Positions 1 through 8,059 of a stretch of 64,000 nt of DNA are shown piece by piece. Made by a program: the position numbers and the translations under genes. The notes below the pieces were generated by a model. It was given only the letters and a program-made list of their open reading frames with translations, ran no database searches and was not told the origin of the DNA. Source of the stretch: Rouxiella badensis (GTDB lineage: Bacteria; Pseudomonadota; Gammaproteobacteria; Enterobacterales; Enterobacteriaceae); contig NZ_MRWE01000006.1 of assembly GCF_002093665.1 (NCBI RefSeq), forward strand, positions 95,194 to 159,193. The letters are read 5' to 3'. Each line of letters begins with the position of its first letter. The first letter of the stretch is position 1.

Positions 1-1190
1 TTACGCGCCTCGACGAAAGTCGGTAGCGCCGTATTTTCGCCTTCCAGTGCCTGTTCGACCAACGCCTCGCTAATCACCGGTGCGGAAGTCAGCGCCACGC
101 ACTGCTCGATAACGTTAACCAACTGGCGCACGTTGCCCGGCCAGCTCGCCGCCATCAGGCGCTTCATCGCGTCTGTTGAAAAGCTGCGAACGAAAGGCTT
201 ATGACGACGCGCAGCCTCTCGCAGCAGATGATTCGCCAACAGGGGAATATCTTCCGCACGTTCATTCAACGCAGGCAGCTTGAGGTTGACCACGTTGAGG
301 CGATAGAACAGATCCTCACGAAACTCGCCCTTCTCCATCGCCTTGGGCAGATCGCGGTGGGTGGCCGAAATAATACGCACGTTAACGTCGATATCGTGAT
401 TGCTGCCGAGCGGACGCACCTTACGTTCCTGCAGAACTCGCAGCAGCTTGACCTGTAAAGGCAGCGGCATATCACCGATTTCATCAAGAAAAAGCGTGCC
501 GCCGTCCGCCGCCTGAAACAATCCTTCACGGCTGCTCACCGCGCCGGTAAACGCGCCTTTGGCATGGCCAAACAGCTCAGACTCCAGCAGTTGTTCGGGC
601 AGCGCACCACAGTTGATGGCAATAAAAGCCTTTTTGCCACGCGGGCTGGTGCGATGAATCGCCTGCGCCAGCACCTCTTTACCGGTGCCGCTCTGTCCAT
701 TAATCAACAGGCTGACGTCTGACTGGGCCACCATCTTGGCCTGCTCCAGGAGCCTCAGCATCACAGGACTTCGCGTGACAATTTGCTCACGCCAGCTCTC
801 GTCACTCGCCGGTGCCGATTGCGCCAGCGCCTCATCGATAGCCTTGTAAAGCGCATCTCTGTCAACCGGCTTGGTCAGGAATCCAAAGACCCCTTGCTGG
901 GTGGCCGCCACTGCGTCAGGGATAGAGCCGTGGGCAGTAAGAATGATCACCGGCATTCCCGGCTGATGTTTCTGAATCTCGGCGAACAGCGCCATACCGT
1001 CCATCTCGTCCATGCGCAAATCGCTCAACACCAGATCGATACGTTCGCGACGCAGCAGCTTCAGCGCTTCCTCACCGCTCGACGCCGTCGTGACCTGAAA
1101 GCCTTCGCTTGAAAGGCGCATTCCCAGCAGTTTCAATAAGCTGGGATCGTCGTCGACCAGCAGCAGGCTGGCGTTTCTCCTTGCGGTCAT
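1..1190 (-). CDS. glrR: Sigma-54-dependent response regulator GlrR (QseF), C-terminus cut by window edge
   Basis: Response regulator of the GlrK/GlrR envelope-stress system, an activator of sigma-54 promoters such as that of glmY. About 396 codons are visible from the ATG at 1188-1190; the frame stays open to base 1, so the roughly 45-50 residues carrying the Fis-type helix-turn-helix lie outside. Visible parts are a receiver domain with phosphoacceptor Asp57 in LSDLRM, then an AAA+ domain with Walker A (GQSGTGKE), the sigma-54-contacting GAFTGA loop and the [10 protein letters not shown] segment. It starts 19 bases after qseG in an operon with glrK, the E. coli order. Identification rests on close similarity to the remembered E. 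coli protein, including the [10 protein letters not shown] region at the edge. Confidence 0.95.
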   Translation of the reverse strand, partial: MTARRNASLLLVDDDPSLLKLLGMRLSSEGFQVTTASSGEEALKLLRRERIDLVLSDLRMDEMDGMALFAEIQKHQPGMPVIILTAHGSIPDAVAATQQGVFGFLTKPVDRDALYKAIDEALAQSAPASDESWREQIVTRSPVMLRLLEQAKMVAQSDVSLLINGQSGTGKEVLAQAIHRTSPRGKKAFIAINCGALPEQLLESELFGHAKGAFTGAVSSREGLFQAADGGTLFLDEIGDMPLPLQVKLLRVLQERKVRPLGSNHDIDVNVRIISATHRDLPKAMEKGEFREDLFYRLNVVNLKLPALNERAEDIPLLANHLLREAARRHKPFVRSFSTDAMKRLMAASWPGNVRQLVNVIEQCVALTSAPVISEALVEQALEGENTALPTFVEAR

Positions 1191-1209
1191 GAGTCTCTCG
1201 TCGCGTTAA

Positions 1210-1977
1210 TTATTTAAATTGATTCGTTTTAGGCGGCACGTAAGTGTCTTTAGCTTGCACGTTCCCTCCTGTCACGCTGCGGCTGCCGCTGGTCGACGTC
1301 GATGAAGGCGCGCCGTCACTGTCGGGCAATTCTCCCTGCAACTGCTTGCGCGACGAGAGCTGTCGCTCGATGTCGGTCAAGTTCTCCAGCTTACGTCGGG
1401 TATCGGCCAGACTCGCCTCCAGCAGCTTTTGCTGATTGCTCATTTCCTCTATTTTCGCTTCGTTAGAGGTTTGCTGACGGGCGTTACGGGCTTTTTCGTC
1501 TTCAAAGGCGATTTGCAAAGATTGGCGCTCACGCCAAAGCTGCAGCAGAGGACGTACGGCGCTCGGCATCTCGGCGCGGTAATCATTGACGTTATTGAGC
1601 AACGTTCTGCGCTGCGCAACATCGGGATCGTTGCCCGCCGCTAAAATGCTCTGTTTAAAGATATTAGCCCATCCTGATGAGGGGATCTGCGCGGCCTGAT
1701 AATTTGCCTGCGCCGTGCTCATGCGTTCGGAGCAGTCCATCGCCCTCAGCCAATACAGCGAGTTGGTGAGGGTTGCGCTGTCGTCCAGCGCCCACAGCGT
1801 TTCACAGGGCGCGATGCGGAAATCAACCACTTTACTGTCGGGGATAACGTCTTCAATGGGTTGATATAATCCATCACTCTGGTGACGCGCACAGCCGCTA
1901 AGCAGCATCGGCGTCAACAGGGCGGATGTGAAGATCAGGCCAAGACGGCTAAAAAAGGATAAAAATCTTGTCTGCAT
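1210..1977 (-). CDS. qseG: Lipoprotein QseG (YfhG)
   Basis: A 255-residue outer-membrane lipoprotein. In E. coli QseG interacts with the kinase GlrK/QseE and lies between glrK and glrR, as here. The N-terminus is a lipoprotein signal peptide with lipobox LSGC and lipidated Cys29. The middle (about 150-205) is rich in Q, E, K and L and is probably coiled coil (RKLENLTDIERQLSSRKQ). The C-terminal 40 residues are Ser/Gly/Thr-rich and probably disordered. The gene starts 13 bases after the glrK stop and ends 19 bases before glrR, so it is co-transcribed. Family assignment is by position and architecture. Confidence 0.9.
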   Translation of the reverse strand: MQTRFLSFFSRLGLIFTSALLTPMLLSGCARHQSDGLYQPIEDVIPDSKVVDFRIAPCETLWALDDSATLTNSLYWLRAMDCSERMSTAQANYQAAQIPSSGWANIFKQSILAAGNDPDVAQRRTLLNNVNDYRAEMPSAVRPLLQLWRERQSLQIAFEDEKARNARQQTSNEAKIEEMSNQQKLLEASLADTRRKLENLTDIERQLSSRKQLQGELPDSDGAPSSTSTSGSRSVTGGNVQAKDTYVPPKTNQFK

Positions 1978-1990
1978 GGGTTAATTATAC

Positions 1991-3430
1991 TCAGCTATTT
2001 TTTTCGGCGACTGACGGCAGCTCAATGCGAAAGCAGACGTCGGCATAGTCGACATCAACCAGTTTCAGTTCACCTTCCATACGCCTGATGCAGTCTTTGG
2101 CGATACTCAGCCCCAACCCGCTGCCCTTGACGGCACCTTTGCGCAGTTGGCTCCCCTGGAAGAAGGGCTCAAAGATCATCGCGCGCTCATCGATGGGAAT
2201 AGGTGTGCCGGTATTGGCGACATCAATCATTGTTCGTGGCCCGTCCTGCCAGCTATGAAGCCAAATGTTACCGGATTCGGCCCCATAGTGCACCGCATTG
2301 GAGTAGAGATTATCCAGCACCCGCACCAATAGAACAGACTCGGCCCAACAGGTAGCAGCCTCCGTTTTTATCTCAGTATGGATCAACTTGCTTCGCGCCG
2401 TCAGACTATGTGCCGCCGCCACGCTGGTGAAGATTTCAGGAAGATTAATCTGTTCTTTGTCGGTAGGCGCATCGGCGAGTCGGCGATTGTAGTCGAGGAG
2501 TTGTTCGATGAGCGTTTGTAGGCGGCGACTGCTGGTATTGAGGATAGCGACCACTTCGCGCTGGTCGTCGGTGAGCGGGCCGGCAACCTCGTCACGCAGC
2601 AGTTCGGTGCCTTCGCGCATGCTGGCCAGCGGCGTTTTTAGCTCGTGGGAAATGTGGCGTAAAAATTCGTGGCGCTGCGATTCAAACCAGGCCAGACGTT
2701 CGCTCAGCCAGTGAATACGCGTCGCCAGCGCACGAATCTCCTGCGGTCCGCGAAATCTCGCCACGCTGCCCGGCGCACGGCCCTCACCGAGGCGGTTGAT
2801 CATCCGTTCAACGCCCTTCACCGGCCCGATAATCATGCGCGTAAACAGCACCACCAGCATGCCGCTGAGCAGAAACAGGACCAGCGCCTGCCAACCGAAG
2901 AACTTGCCCCGTTCGGCAATGGCGTGCTGCAACTGCTGACCGCGTGAATAGATAACCTCACGGGTCGCCTGCACCATCTCGGCGTTGGAACGTGAAAACT
3001 CCTCAAGCTGGCGCGAGGCGTTGGGTTCAGGGCTGTTGTTTTGGCACTTGAAGGAGGAGAGCTGGGTCAGCAGGTCGCGTAAATTCTGATAATAGCGAAC
3101 GTCGGGAAGAATAGAGGCGTGCGCGTCCAGCATTTGCGAGTATTGACGGCGCTGGCTTTGATAGAGCGTCGACAGCGTATCGTCATCCAGCACGCAGTAT
3201 TGCCGATAACTACGTTCCATCTCGAGCGCAATGCTGGTCATCGATTCACTGCGCCGCGCATCGACAATGGTGGTGCGGTTGATTTCGGCTGCCTGGCGGC
3301 TTAGATGATTCAGGCTCTCATAGGCCTGATAGGCCAGAATAAGCAACGGCAAAAGCACCAGCAGGAAGGCCATCAGCACCAGCTGTCGTAACGATCCGGG
3401 GAATAAACGCCACTTTTTCAAGGAAATCAT
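1991..3430 (-). CDS. glrK: Sensor histidine kinase GlrK (QseE)
   Basis: Inner-membrane kinase that phosphorylates GlrR. I place the start at the ATG at 3430 (MISLKKWRLFPGSLRQLV), giving 479 residues, because this aligns with the E. coli N-terminus. The frame stays open upstream to 3598, but that extension lies inside glmY and is not protein-like. Features: a transmembrane helix near residues 17-35, a periplasmic region of about 140 residues with the conserved RSYRQYCVLDD segment, a second helix near 180-200, HAMP, the phosphoacceptor His262 in SHELKTPLAS, N-box NLYSNAVHYG and G-box KGSGLGLSIA. It is the first protein gene of the glrK-qseG-glrR operon, with glmY immediately upstream. Confidence 0.95.
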   Translation of the reverse strand: MISLKKWRLFPGSLRQLVLMAFLLVLLPLLILAYQAYESLNHLSRQAAEINRTTIVDARRSESMTSIALEMERSYRQYCVLDDDTLSTLYQSQRRQYSQMLDAHASILPDVRYYQNLRDLLTQLSSFKCQNNSPEPNASRQLEEFSRSNAEMVQATREVIYSRGQQLQHAIAERGKFFGWQALVLFLLSGMLVVLFTRMIIGPVKGVERMINRLGEGRAPGSVARFRGPQEIRALATRIHWLSERLAWFESQRHEFLRHISHELKTPLASMREGTELLRDEVAGPLTDDQREVVAILNTSSRRLQTLIEQLLDYNRRLADAPTDKEQINLPEIFTSVAAAHSLTARSKLIHTEIKTEAATCWAESVLLVRVLDNLYSNAVHYGAESGNIWLHSWQDGPRTMIDVANTGTPIPIDERAMIFEPFFQGSQLRKGAVKGSGLGLSIAKDCIRRMEGELKLVDVDYADVCFRIELPSVAEKNS

Positions 3431-3503
3431 CTCGCTCTCAGTCTGTTTGCTGATGCTAACCGAGGCCGGGTCGAAATTAAAGGAGGGAGCACTGCGAGAG
3501 TTT

Positions 3504-3711
3504 GCCCTGTAGGCATTCGGGAAGAATCGCCTACAGGGCAGAAGAGGTGGTGCCTCACTCAACGTGTCGTTCGATGCTTGATAAGATTGCCGGAGCAACG
3601 ATATCGGTCTGGTGAACGATAGGCACCTTTTCTATGGCGTCATTCTAATGTTATGAGCGCAGATTGCAGAAAGTCCTGCAGAGGCATTTATAACGGGGTG
3701 AATGAGCAACC
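3504..3711 (-). ncRNA. glmY: Small RNA GlmY
   Basis: GlmY is the RapZ-binding decoy RNA that protects GlmZ from RNase E and so raises GlmS synthesis. The 5' end read on the minus strand, GGTTGCTCATTCACC from 3711, matches the E. coli start (AGTGGCTCATTCACC) almost base for base. It begins 12 bases downstream of a canonical sigma-54 -12 element. It sits directly upstream of glrK, the conserved location. The 3' boundary is less certain: I end it at an 11-bp stem (GCCCTGTAGGC with GCCTACAGGGC, 3504-3539) that lacks a U tract, so some read-through into glrK is likely. E. coli GlmY is about 184 nt and is processed at its 3' end. Confidence 0.85.
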
Positions 3712-3721
3712 GCGAGTAATA

Positions 3722-3739
3722 TAGCAGGAAACATGCCAA
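3722..3739 (-). promoter_or_regulatory. Sigma-54 promoter of glmY
   Basis: On the minus strand the sequence TTGGCATGTTTCCTGCT carries the -24 GG at 3737-3736 and the -12 GC at 3725-3724, separated by exactly ten bases, as sigma-54 promoters require. The predicted start point at about 3711-3712 coincides with the conserved 5' end of glmY. Confidence 0.85.
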
Positions 3740-3845
3740 CTTTTAAAGAGAAATTATAACACCATGTTATTAAATGGAATTAAATTTAAAATTTGTTAAT
3801 GGCTGTTTTTTTGAACCTAAACTTTCGTTTAGAAATCCGCCAGTT

Positions 3846-3958
3846 AGTCTCTAAAAAGAGACAACTATTGGCTATTAAAACGGATTCTTTATTTATCAAT
3901 GAATTACGTGTCGCCATTCGGCGACACTCCGTAGTCTCGCTGTCGCCGAATGCAGACA
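3846..3958 (-). promoter_or_regulatory. Three GlrR activator sites with an IHF-like site
   Basis: GlrR recognises TGTC-N10-GACA. Two perfect copies lie at 3909-3926 and 3941-3958, and a one-mismatch copy (AGTC-N10-GACA) at 3846-3863. Site starts are 63 and 32 bases apart, about six and three helical turns, which puts them on one face of the DNA. They lie roughly 135-247 bases upstream of the glmY start. TATCAATGAATTA at 3894-3906 fits the IHF consensus WATCAA-N4-TTR and could bend the DNA toward the promoter. The same arrangement (three GlrR sites plus IHF) is known for E. coli glmY. The two perfect sites lie just past the stop codon of the PBP2-like gene. Confidence 0.8.
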
Positions 3959-3961
3959 GTA

Positions 3962-5908
3962 TTAGTGCTCGTCGTAGCCGGCGGTTCCAGGTTTAAGTTC
4001 GGTCAACTGGCAGGCCGGACTGCTCTTGTTCTTATCATCCTGGCAATCGGTAGCATCATCTTTCACAAAAATGTGATCGAGGATAGCGCGCATTGTCGGA
4101 CCTGCTACCACACCGTCGCCGCCGCCGTTTTCAAGAATCAGTGCCACCGCCACCGTCGGGTGATCGAACGGCGCAAAGGCGGTATAGAAGATGTGGTCAC
4201 GCAGGCGTATCGGCGTCATCTTGGCGTTGTAGTTCTGGTTCTCACGCAGGCTAAATACCTGTGATGTGCCTGATTTCGCAGCTATTTTATAAGGCGCAGT
4301 GTGGAACAGCTTGTAGCCGGTACCGTTTGGCGCATTGGCCATACCAAACATTGCATTCTTAACGATGGTCCAGTAAGGCGATTTCGGGTCCGCAATCTGC
4401 GACGTTGGCGGTGCCTTATAAGGGGTAATCACTTTACCCAACTGCATAGAATCTAGCAGGTGCGGAGTCATGATTTTACCATTGTTAATAAGGATAGTCA
4501 GCGCTTTCACCATTTGGATGGGTGTTGCAATCCAATAGCCCTGCCCGATTCCGACCGAGACGGTATCACCCTGGTACCACTCTTTCTTGTGAACCTTCAT
4601 CTTCCATTCACGGCTCGGCAGGTTGCCATAATACTGCTCATCGAGGTCAATTCCCGAAGATTTACCGTAGCCAAACTTGCTCAGCCATTCATGGATACGG
4701 TCAATCCCCATCTCGTAGGCCACCTGGTAGAAGAAGGTGTCCGCCGATTCTTCAATCGCCTTGGTCACGTTGAGGTAGCCGTGGCCCGTTTTCATCCAGT
4801 CGCGGTAGTGGCGCTCGGTCCCCGGCAGCGTCCAGGTCGGCGCACCAAAGAACGTGGTCTGCGGCGTGATAACCCCGGCAAACAGCGCAGAGATAGACAT
4901 ATAAGGTTTTACGGTCGAAGCCGGCGGATACAGGCCCTGCGTGACGCGGTTAATCAGCGGCAGATCCGGGTTCTTCAACAGTGCGCTGTAGGCCTTGCCC
5001 GAGATCCCGTTAACGAACGGGTTAGGGTCATAGCTTGGGCTGGAGACCATGGCACGCACTGAACCGTCGCGCGGGTCAACCACCACCACGGCAGCACGCT
5101 GGCCTTTCAGCAATTGCTCGATATATTGCTGTAGGCCGAGATCCAGCGTCAGCTTAATGTTTTGACCGGCCTGCGGCGGCGTTTCGGTCAACAAACGCAC
5201 GACGTGACCGTGGTTATCCACCTCAACTTCCTGATAACCGGTGCGGCCGTGCAGCTCTTTTTCGTAGTATTTTTCGATGCCTTGCTTGCCGATATCGTGG
5301 TCGGCGGCGTAGTTTTCTGCCTCTCCGGCCGCGGAAAGTTCTTTGTCATCGCGGTCGTTTATTTTCGACACATAGCCAACGACGTGCGCCAGCTCGGCAC
5401 CGTAAGGGTATCTACGCTGCTGATAGCTGGTTATCGATACCCCCGGGAATCTAAACTGGTTTACCGAGAAACGCGCCACTTCCTCATCGGTCAGCGCCAG
5501 TTTCAGCGGAATTTCTGCAAATTTTCTACCGTGATACATCGCATCTTTGAAGTTATCCATGTCGTCCGAGGTCAGGTCGACGATCGGCGTCAACGCCTGC
5601 AGCGTTGCCTTCAGATCCGGCACTTTACCGGGGATCACCTGGATTTCGTAGAGGGTAATATTTTGCGCCAGCACCACGCCATTGCGGTCCAGAATCAACC
5701 CACGGCTAGGGGCGATCGGCAGCATCTTGATATCGTTCTGGTTTGAGCGGGTTTGGTAGAAAGAGTGCATCCCCACCTGAAGGTGGTAGAGATTGAAGGT
5801 CAGCACGCCGAACAGCATGACAACGACGACAAATGCAATAACGGCACGACGGATAAAGAGCCGGGACTCAGCCGTATGGTCGCGGATTTCTTCGTTCAAT
5901 AGGGCCAT
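3962..5908 (-). CDS. Penicillin-binding protein 2 paralogue (transpeptidase)
   Basis: A 648-residue class B PBP of the PBP2/MrdA family, which cross-links peptidoglycan during lateral growth with RodA. It has a short cytoplasmic tail, one membrane anchor (about 21-43), the dimerisation/pedestal domain with IAPSRGLILDRNG near 65-77, and a transpeptidase domain with active-site S331-T-V-K334, S388-A-D390 and K545-S-G-T548. Length is close to E. coli PBP2 (633). The sequence clearly differs from typical MrdA and the gene is not beside rodA or rlpA, so it is probably a second copy, comparable to the paralogue PBP2SAL of Salmonella. It lies where purL is found next to glmY in E. coli. The C-terminal tail is short and charged with two Cys. 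Confidence 0.85.
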   Translation of the reverse strand: MALLNEEIRDHTAESRLFIRRAVIAFVVVVMLFGVLTFNLYHLQVGMHSFYQTRSNQNDIKMLPIAPSRGLILDRNGVVLAQNITLYEIQVIPGKVPDLKATLQALTPIVDLTSDDMDNFKDAMYHGRKFAEIPLKLALTDEEVARFSVNQFRFPGVSITSYQQRRYPYGAELAHVVGYVSKINDRDDKELSAAGEAENYAADHDIGKQGIEKYYEKELHGRTGYQEVEVDNHGHVVRLLTETPPQAGQNIKLTLDLGLQQYIEQLLKGQRAAVVVVDPRDGSVRAMVSSPSYDPNPFVNGISGKAYSALLKNPDLPLINRVTQGLYPPASTVKPYMSISALFAGVITPQTTFFGAPTWTLPGTERHYRDWMKTGHGYLNVTKAIEESADTFFYQVAYEMGIDRIHEWLSKFGYGKSSGIDLDEQYYGNLPSREWKMKVHKKEWYQGDTVSVGIGQGYWIATPIQMVKALTILINNGKIMTPHLLDSMQLGKVITPYKAPPTSQIADPKSPYWTIVKNAMFGMANAPNGTGYKLFHTAPYKIAAKSGTSQVFSLRENQNYNAKMTPIRLRDHIFYTAFAPFDHPTVAVALILENGGGDGVVAGPTMRAILDHIFVKDDATDCQDDKNKSSPACQLTELKPGTAGYDEH

Positions 5909-6151
5909 TACCGGGGGATTACCTTTCTTGTCAGACGTCAGTACTAATACGAAAAATGCGGAGTTGCAGAAAGTGCGAAAGAATAGCGCTTATCGGTCAG
6001 TCGGACCATAAGAACTGTGCTAATCAAGCAAGAGTAATGTTTCTATTTATGAATGGTTAAGCAAAAGACAATGTTAGAAGGGACGATGCCAGAGACTACG
6101 GGGGGATAACAGCCTCAATCCATGGATTATGGGGTTGAGGCGCGCGGGATG

Positions 6152-6514
6152 TTACTTGTCTATTTTTACACAGTCGGCGTAGATATAACCTTCCGTTTCA
6201 TTAGCAATAACGAAACTGTTCTGCACGTGAATATACATCAGATTGTTTGCCGTTCCCGCCTTCATCGGCTGATTGTTCTGGCCGATAATATCGGTGAGTT
6301 CGGGGCTGGTAATGGTTTTTATGCCATCGGGCGAAACGGTGAAAGTATTCCCCGCATCCGTCACGTGTGCATTTTTATTCAGCACTTCGGCTGAGTCATC
6401 GCCGTCCGGGCGCTGAATGCTGTGGGTCAAAACGCATTTATAGTTTGTGTCTGCAAACGCTGTATATGAAGTTAAAGTCAGTAATACCGCAATGAAAGCG
6501 ACGAGCCTGGCCAT
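6152..6514 (-). CDS. Small secreted protein of unknown function
   Basis: A 120-residue protein I do not recognise. The start at 6514 gives MARLVAFIAVLLTLTSYTAFA followed by DTNYKC, a good Sec signal peptide with probable cleavage after residue 21. The mature part has two Cys (in NYKC and in YADCVK near the C-terminus) that could form one disulfide, and is otherwise polar with beta-strand-like alternation. An in-frame upstream ATG at 6562 would add 16 residues before the signal peptide and is less likely. It is downstream of, and in the same direction as, the DUF4865 gene, but a terminator at 6620-6648 lies between them, so it is probably a separate unit. Confidence 0.6.
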   Translation of the reverse strand: MARLVAFIAVLLTLTSYTAFADTNYKCVLTHSIQRPDGDDSAEVLNKNAHVTDAGNTFTVSPDGIKTITSPELTDIIGQNNQPMKAGTANNLMYIHVQNSFVIANETEGYIYADCVKIDK

Positions 6515-6619
6515 TGAAAAATCCCAACTAAGAAAAGTGAGCCACATCCTATCACTTGGCAATATTATGGAAAGTAGGTGGCAAAGAAATAGTCATAAAT
6601 AGTCCACTCCTCACCCATT

Positions 6620-6648
6620 AAAAAGCCCGCATAATCCGGCGCGGGCTT
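6620..6648 (-). terminator. Rho-independent terminator after the DUF4865 gene
   Basis: On the minus strand AAGCCCGC and GCGGGCTT form an 8-bp GC-rich stem closed by a 10-base loop, followed by a run of five T. Confidence 0.85.
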
Positions 6649-6675
6649 GAATAAACAATTAATGCAAAAGAAAAC

Positions 6676-7212
6676 TCACGGCAGAGAAATGTGCCCAACC
6701 TGATAATAATGTTCATCTTGCTGAATGTTTTCAGGCGCATTTTTCCACAGCGCGAAACGAATAAGCTGCCAATGTTGGGTGTCCCAGGCCACCACCCTCG
6801 CCAGTGCACCTTCTAAAGGCGGTGAAATCTGCCATTCAGGCAGGATGCTGTAGGGTTCGATGGTTTTGATTACACGTGAGACAAATCGTGCCTCGCCAAT
6901 TTCCGCCGAGAGCGCTGTCGCTAATACTGGAGTTACCCGCACCGTTGGCCAGCCAAAGGCCTCCGTCAACGCTTTGAATCCGTCGCTGAGCAGAAAACGG
7001 TGCATGCTTTCTGCGTCTTGCCACAGATAAAAAGGCGCATAGAGATTCTCACGACCTGCGGTTTGTGGTGCCGATCGGCGGGCGTAAAGATAAGCCTTGA
7101 ACAGCAGTCCTGGAAATCCGTCAAGCCGATGACCGTTTTCAGCAATTCGGCGTTCAATAATCGCCATGTCGTAATCGGCGGGAAAGGTGAAGCTATATTG
7201 CATCGCAAGCAT
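6676..7212 (-). CDS. DUF4865 family protein
   Basis: A 178-residue protein with the DUF4865 hallmark opening MQYSFTFPADYDMAIIERRI (second Met at 7203 is an alternative start). It has no signal peptide or membrane segment. The family has a ferredoxin-like alpha/beta-barrel look and commonly travels with a tautomerase and a carboxymuconolactone decarboxylase-like gene under a LysR regulator. All of those are present here: this is the last gene of the unit running 7954 to 6676. The biochemical function is unknown. Confidence 0.75.
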   Translation of the reverse strand: MLAMQYSFTFPADYDMAIIERRIAENGHRLDGFPGLLFKAYLYARRSAPQTAGRENLYAPFYLWQDAESMHRFLLSDGFKALTEAFGWPTVRVTPVLATALSAEIGEARFVSRVIKTIEPYSILPEWQISPPLEGALARVVAWDTQHWQLIRFALWKNAPENIQQDEHYYQVGHISLP

Positions 7213-7224
7213 GATAAAACCTCA

Positions 7225-7627
7225 CTATTTTGGAATATCCGCCACGTGGAACACCTTTCCGCCACCAAATGACCAATCCTCTGGCTCGGTATAAGTGACA
7301 ACTATCATCACGTCCTGAGGGTTGATGCCTATCGATTTGTGGAGACGTTCAACCAACGCGGCGTAGAGCCTGTTTCTGTTCAATGTTACGCGGTCTTCCC
7401 GCCGTAATTTGAAACACCAGCAGGTCCTCGCTGCGCCCAGACTCGTCGCCGCTGAGATAATGTTTGTCAAACACGCGATCGGTTTCACCATAGCGGTCAA
7501 ACAGTTGAAAACAGTCATTTGCCGGCACTGAGAAACAGCTTTCGAGCGACTGCTGTAACGCTTCGGAGATTTTGCTTTGCCACGCGTTGAAGCGGCGTTC
7601 TGGAATGGCAATACGAGTAATGGGCAT
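7225..7627 (-). pseudogene. Tautomerase family protein, frameshifted
   Basis: Two frames together encode a complete tautomerase of about 130 residues. The first (MPITRIAIPERRF, from 7627) provides catalytic Pro2 and runs through LLVFQITAGRPRNIEQKQ, ending at a stop near 7349. The second carries LYAALVERLHKSIGINPQDVMIVV and continues to VADIPK, stopping at 7225-7227. The break is at about 7360-7375, where homologues read continuously through EQKQALYAAL; the DNA is either one base too long or two too short. With the catalytic Pro in the first part and most of the fold's second half out of frame, the product would be inactive. A sequencing error is possible. Confidence 0.75.
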
Positions 7628-7639
7628 GATGGCCTCCGA

Positions 7640-7954
7640 TTATTCCAACGTTAATTGAGCAAAAACGGCCAGTGCCGAGGCTGCAGTTGGCCATCCAGAG
7701 TAAAAGGCTAGATGGGTGATTAACTCGGTGATTTCGCTGCCAGATAGGCCATTTTTCTCGGCGAGTTGCAGGTGATAAGGCAGCTGTTCAGTGCGGGACA
7801 GCGCCACTAATGCACTCACCGTGATCAAACTTCTGTCGCGCGGCGACAGCTCGCTGCGCTGCCAAATATCACCAAACAATACCTCTTCGCTCAGTGCCGC
7901 TAACTTGGGTGCGACCTGGGCCAGTGTTTCGCGGGTTATCGGGAACTTGCTCAT
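7640..7954 (-). CDS. Carboxymuconolactone decarboxylase-like protein
   Basis: A 104-residue all-helical protein of the CMD family, first gene of the unit reading away from the LysR gene at 8060. It has the family segment IWQRSELSPRDRSLITVSALVALSR and a C-terminal ITHLAFYSGWPTAASAL. The CxxC found in AhpD-type members is absent, so peroxidase activity is unlikely; the closest fit is the gamma-carboxymuconolactone decarboxylase-like subgroup. It lies 12 bases upstream of the tautomerase frame. The cluster probably detoxifies or modifies a small carbonyl or quinone-like compound, but this is inference. Confidence 0.8.
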   Translation of the reverse strand: MSKFPITRETLAQVAPKLAALSEEVLFGDIWQRSELSPRDRSLITVSALVALSRTEQLPYHLQLAEKNGLSGSEITELITHLAFYSGWPTAASALAVFAQLTLE

Positions 7955-8001
7955 TTTATCTTCCTCGGCGTAGGTGTAATGGAGAAGATAACGGGCTATG
8001 A

Positions 8002-8016
8002 TGATTTATAAAATCA
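8002..8016. promoter_or_regulatory. Candidate LysR operator in divergent promoter region
   Basis: TGATTTATAAAATCA is an inverted repeat (TGATTT, ATA, AAATCA) midway between the divergent starts at 7954 and 8060, the usual place for a LysR-type regulator to control itself and its target operon. No binding data; assignment is by position and symmetry. Confidence 0.45.
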
Positions 8017-8059
8017 GATATAACAGCAGCTATAGTCCCTAAAAACAGGATGATTTATC

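Noticed and set aside
3431..3598. 56-residue N-terminal extension of GlrK
   Set aside because: It lies inside glmY, has no ribosome site, and the ATG at 3430 aligns with the E. coli N-terminus.
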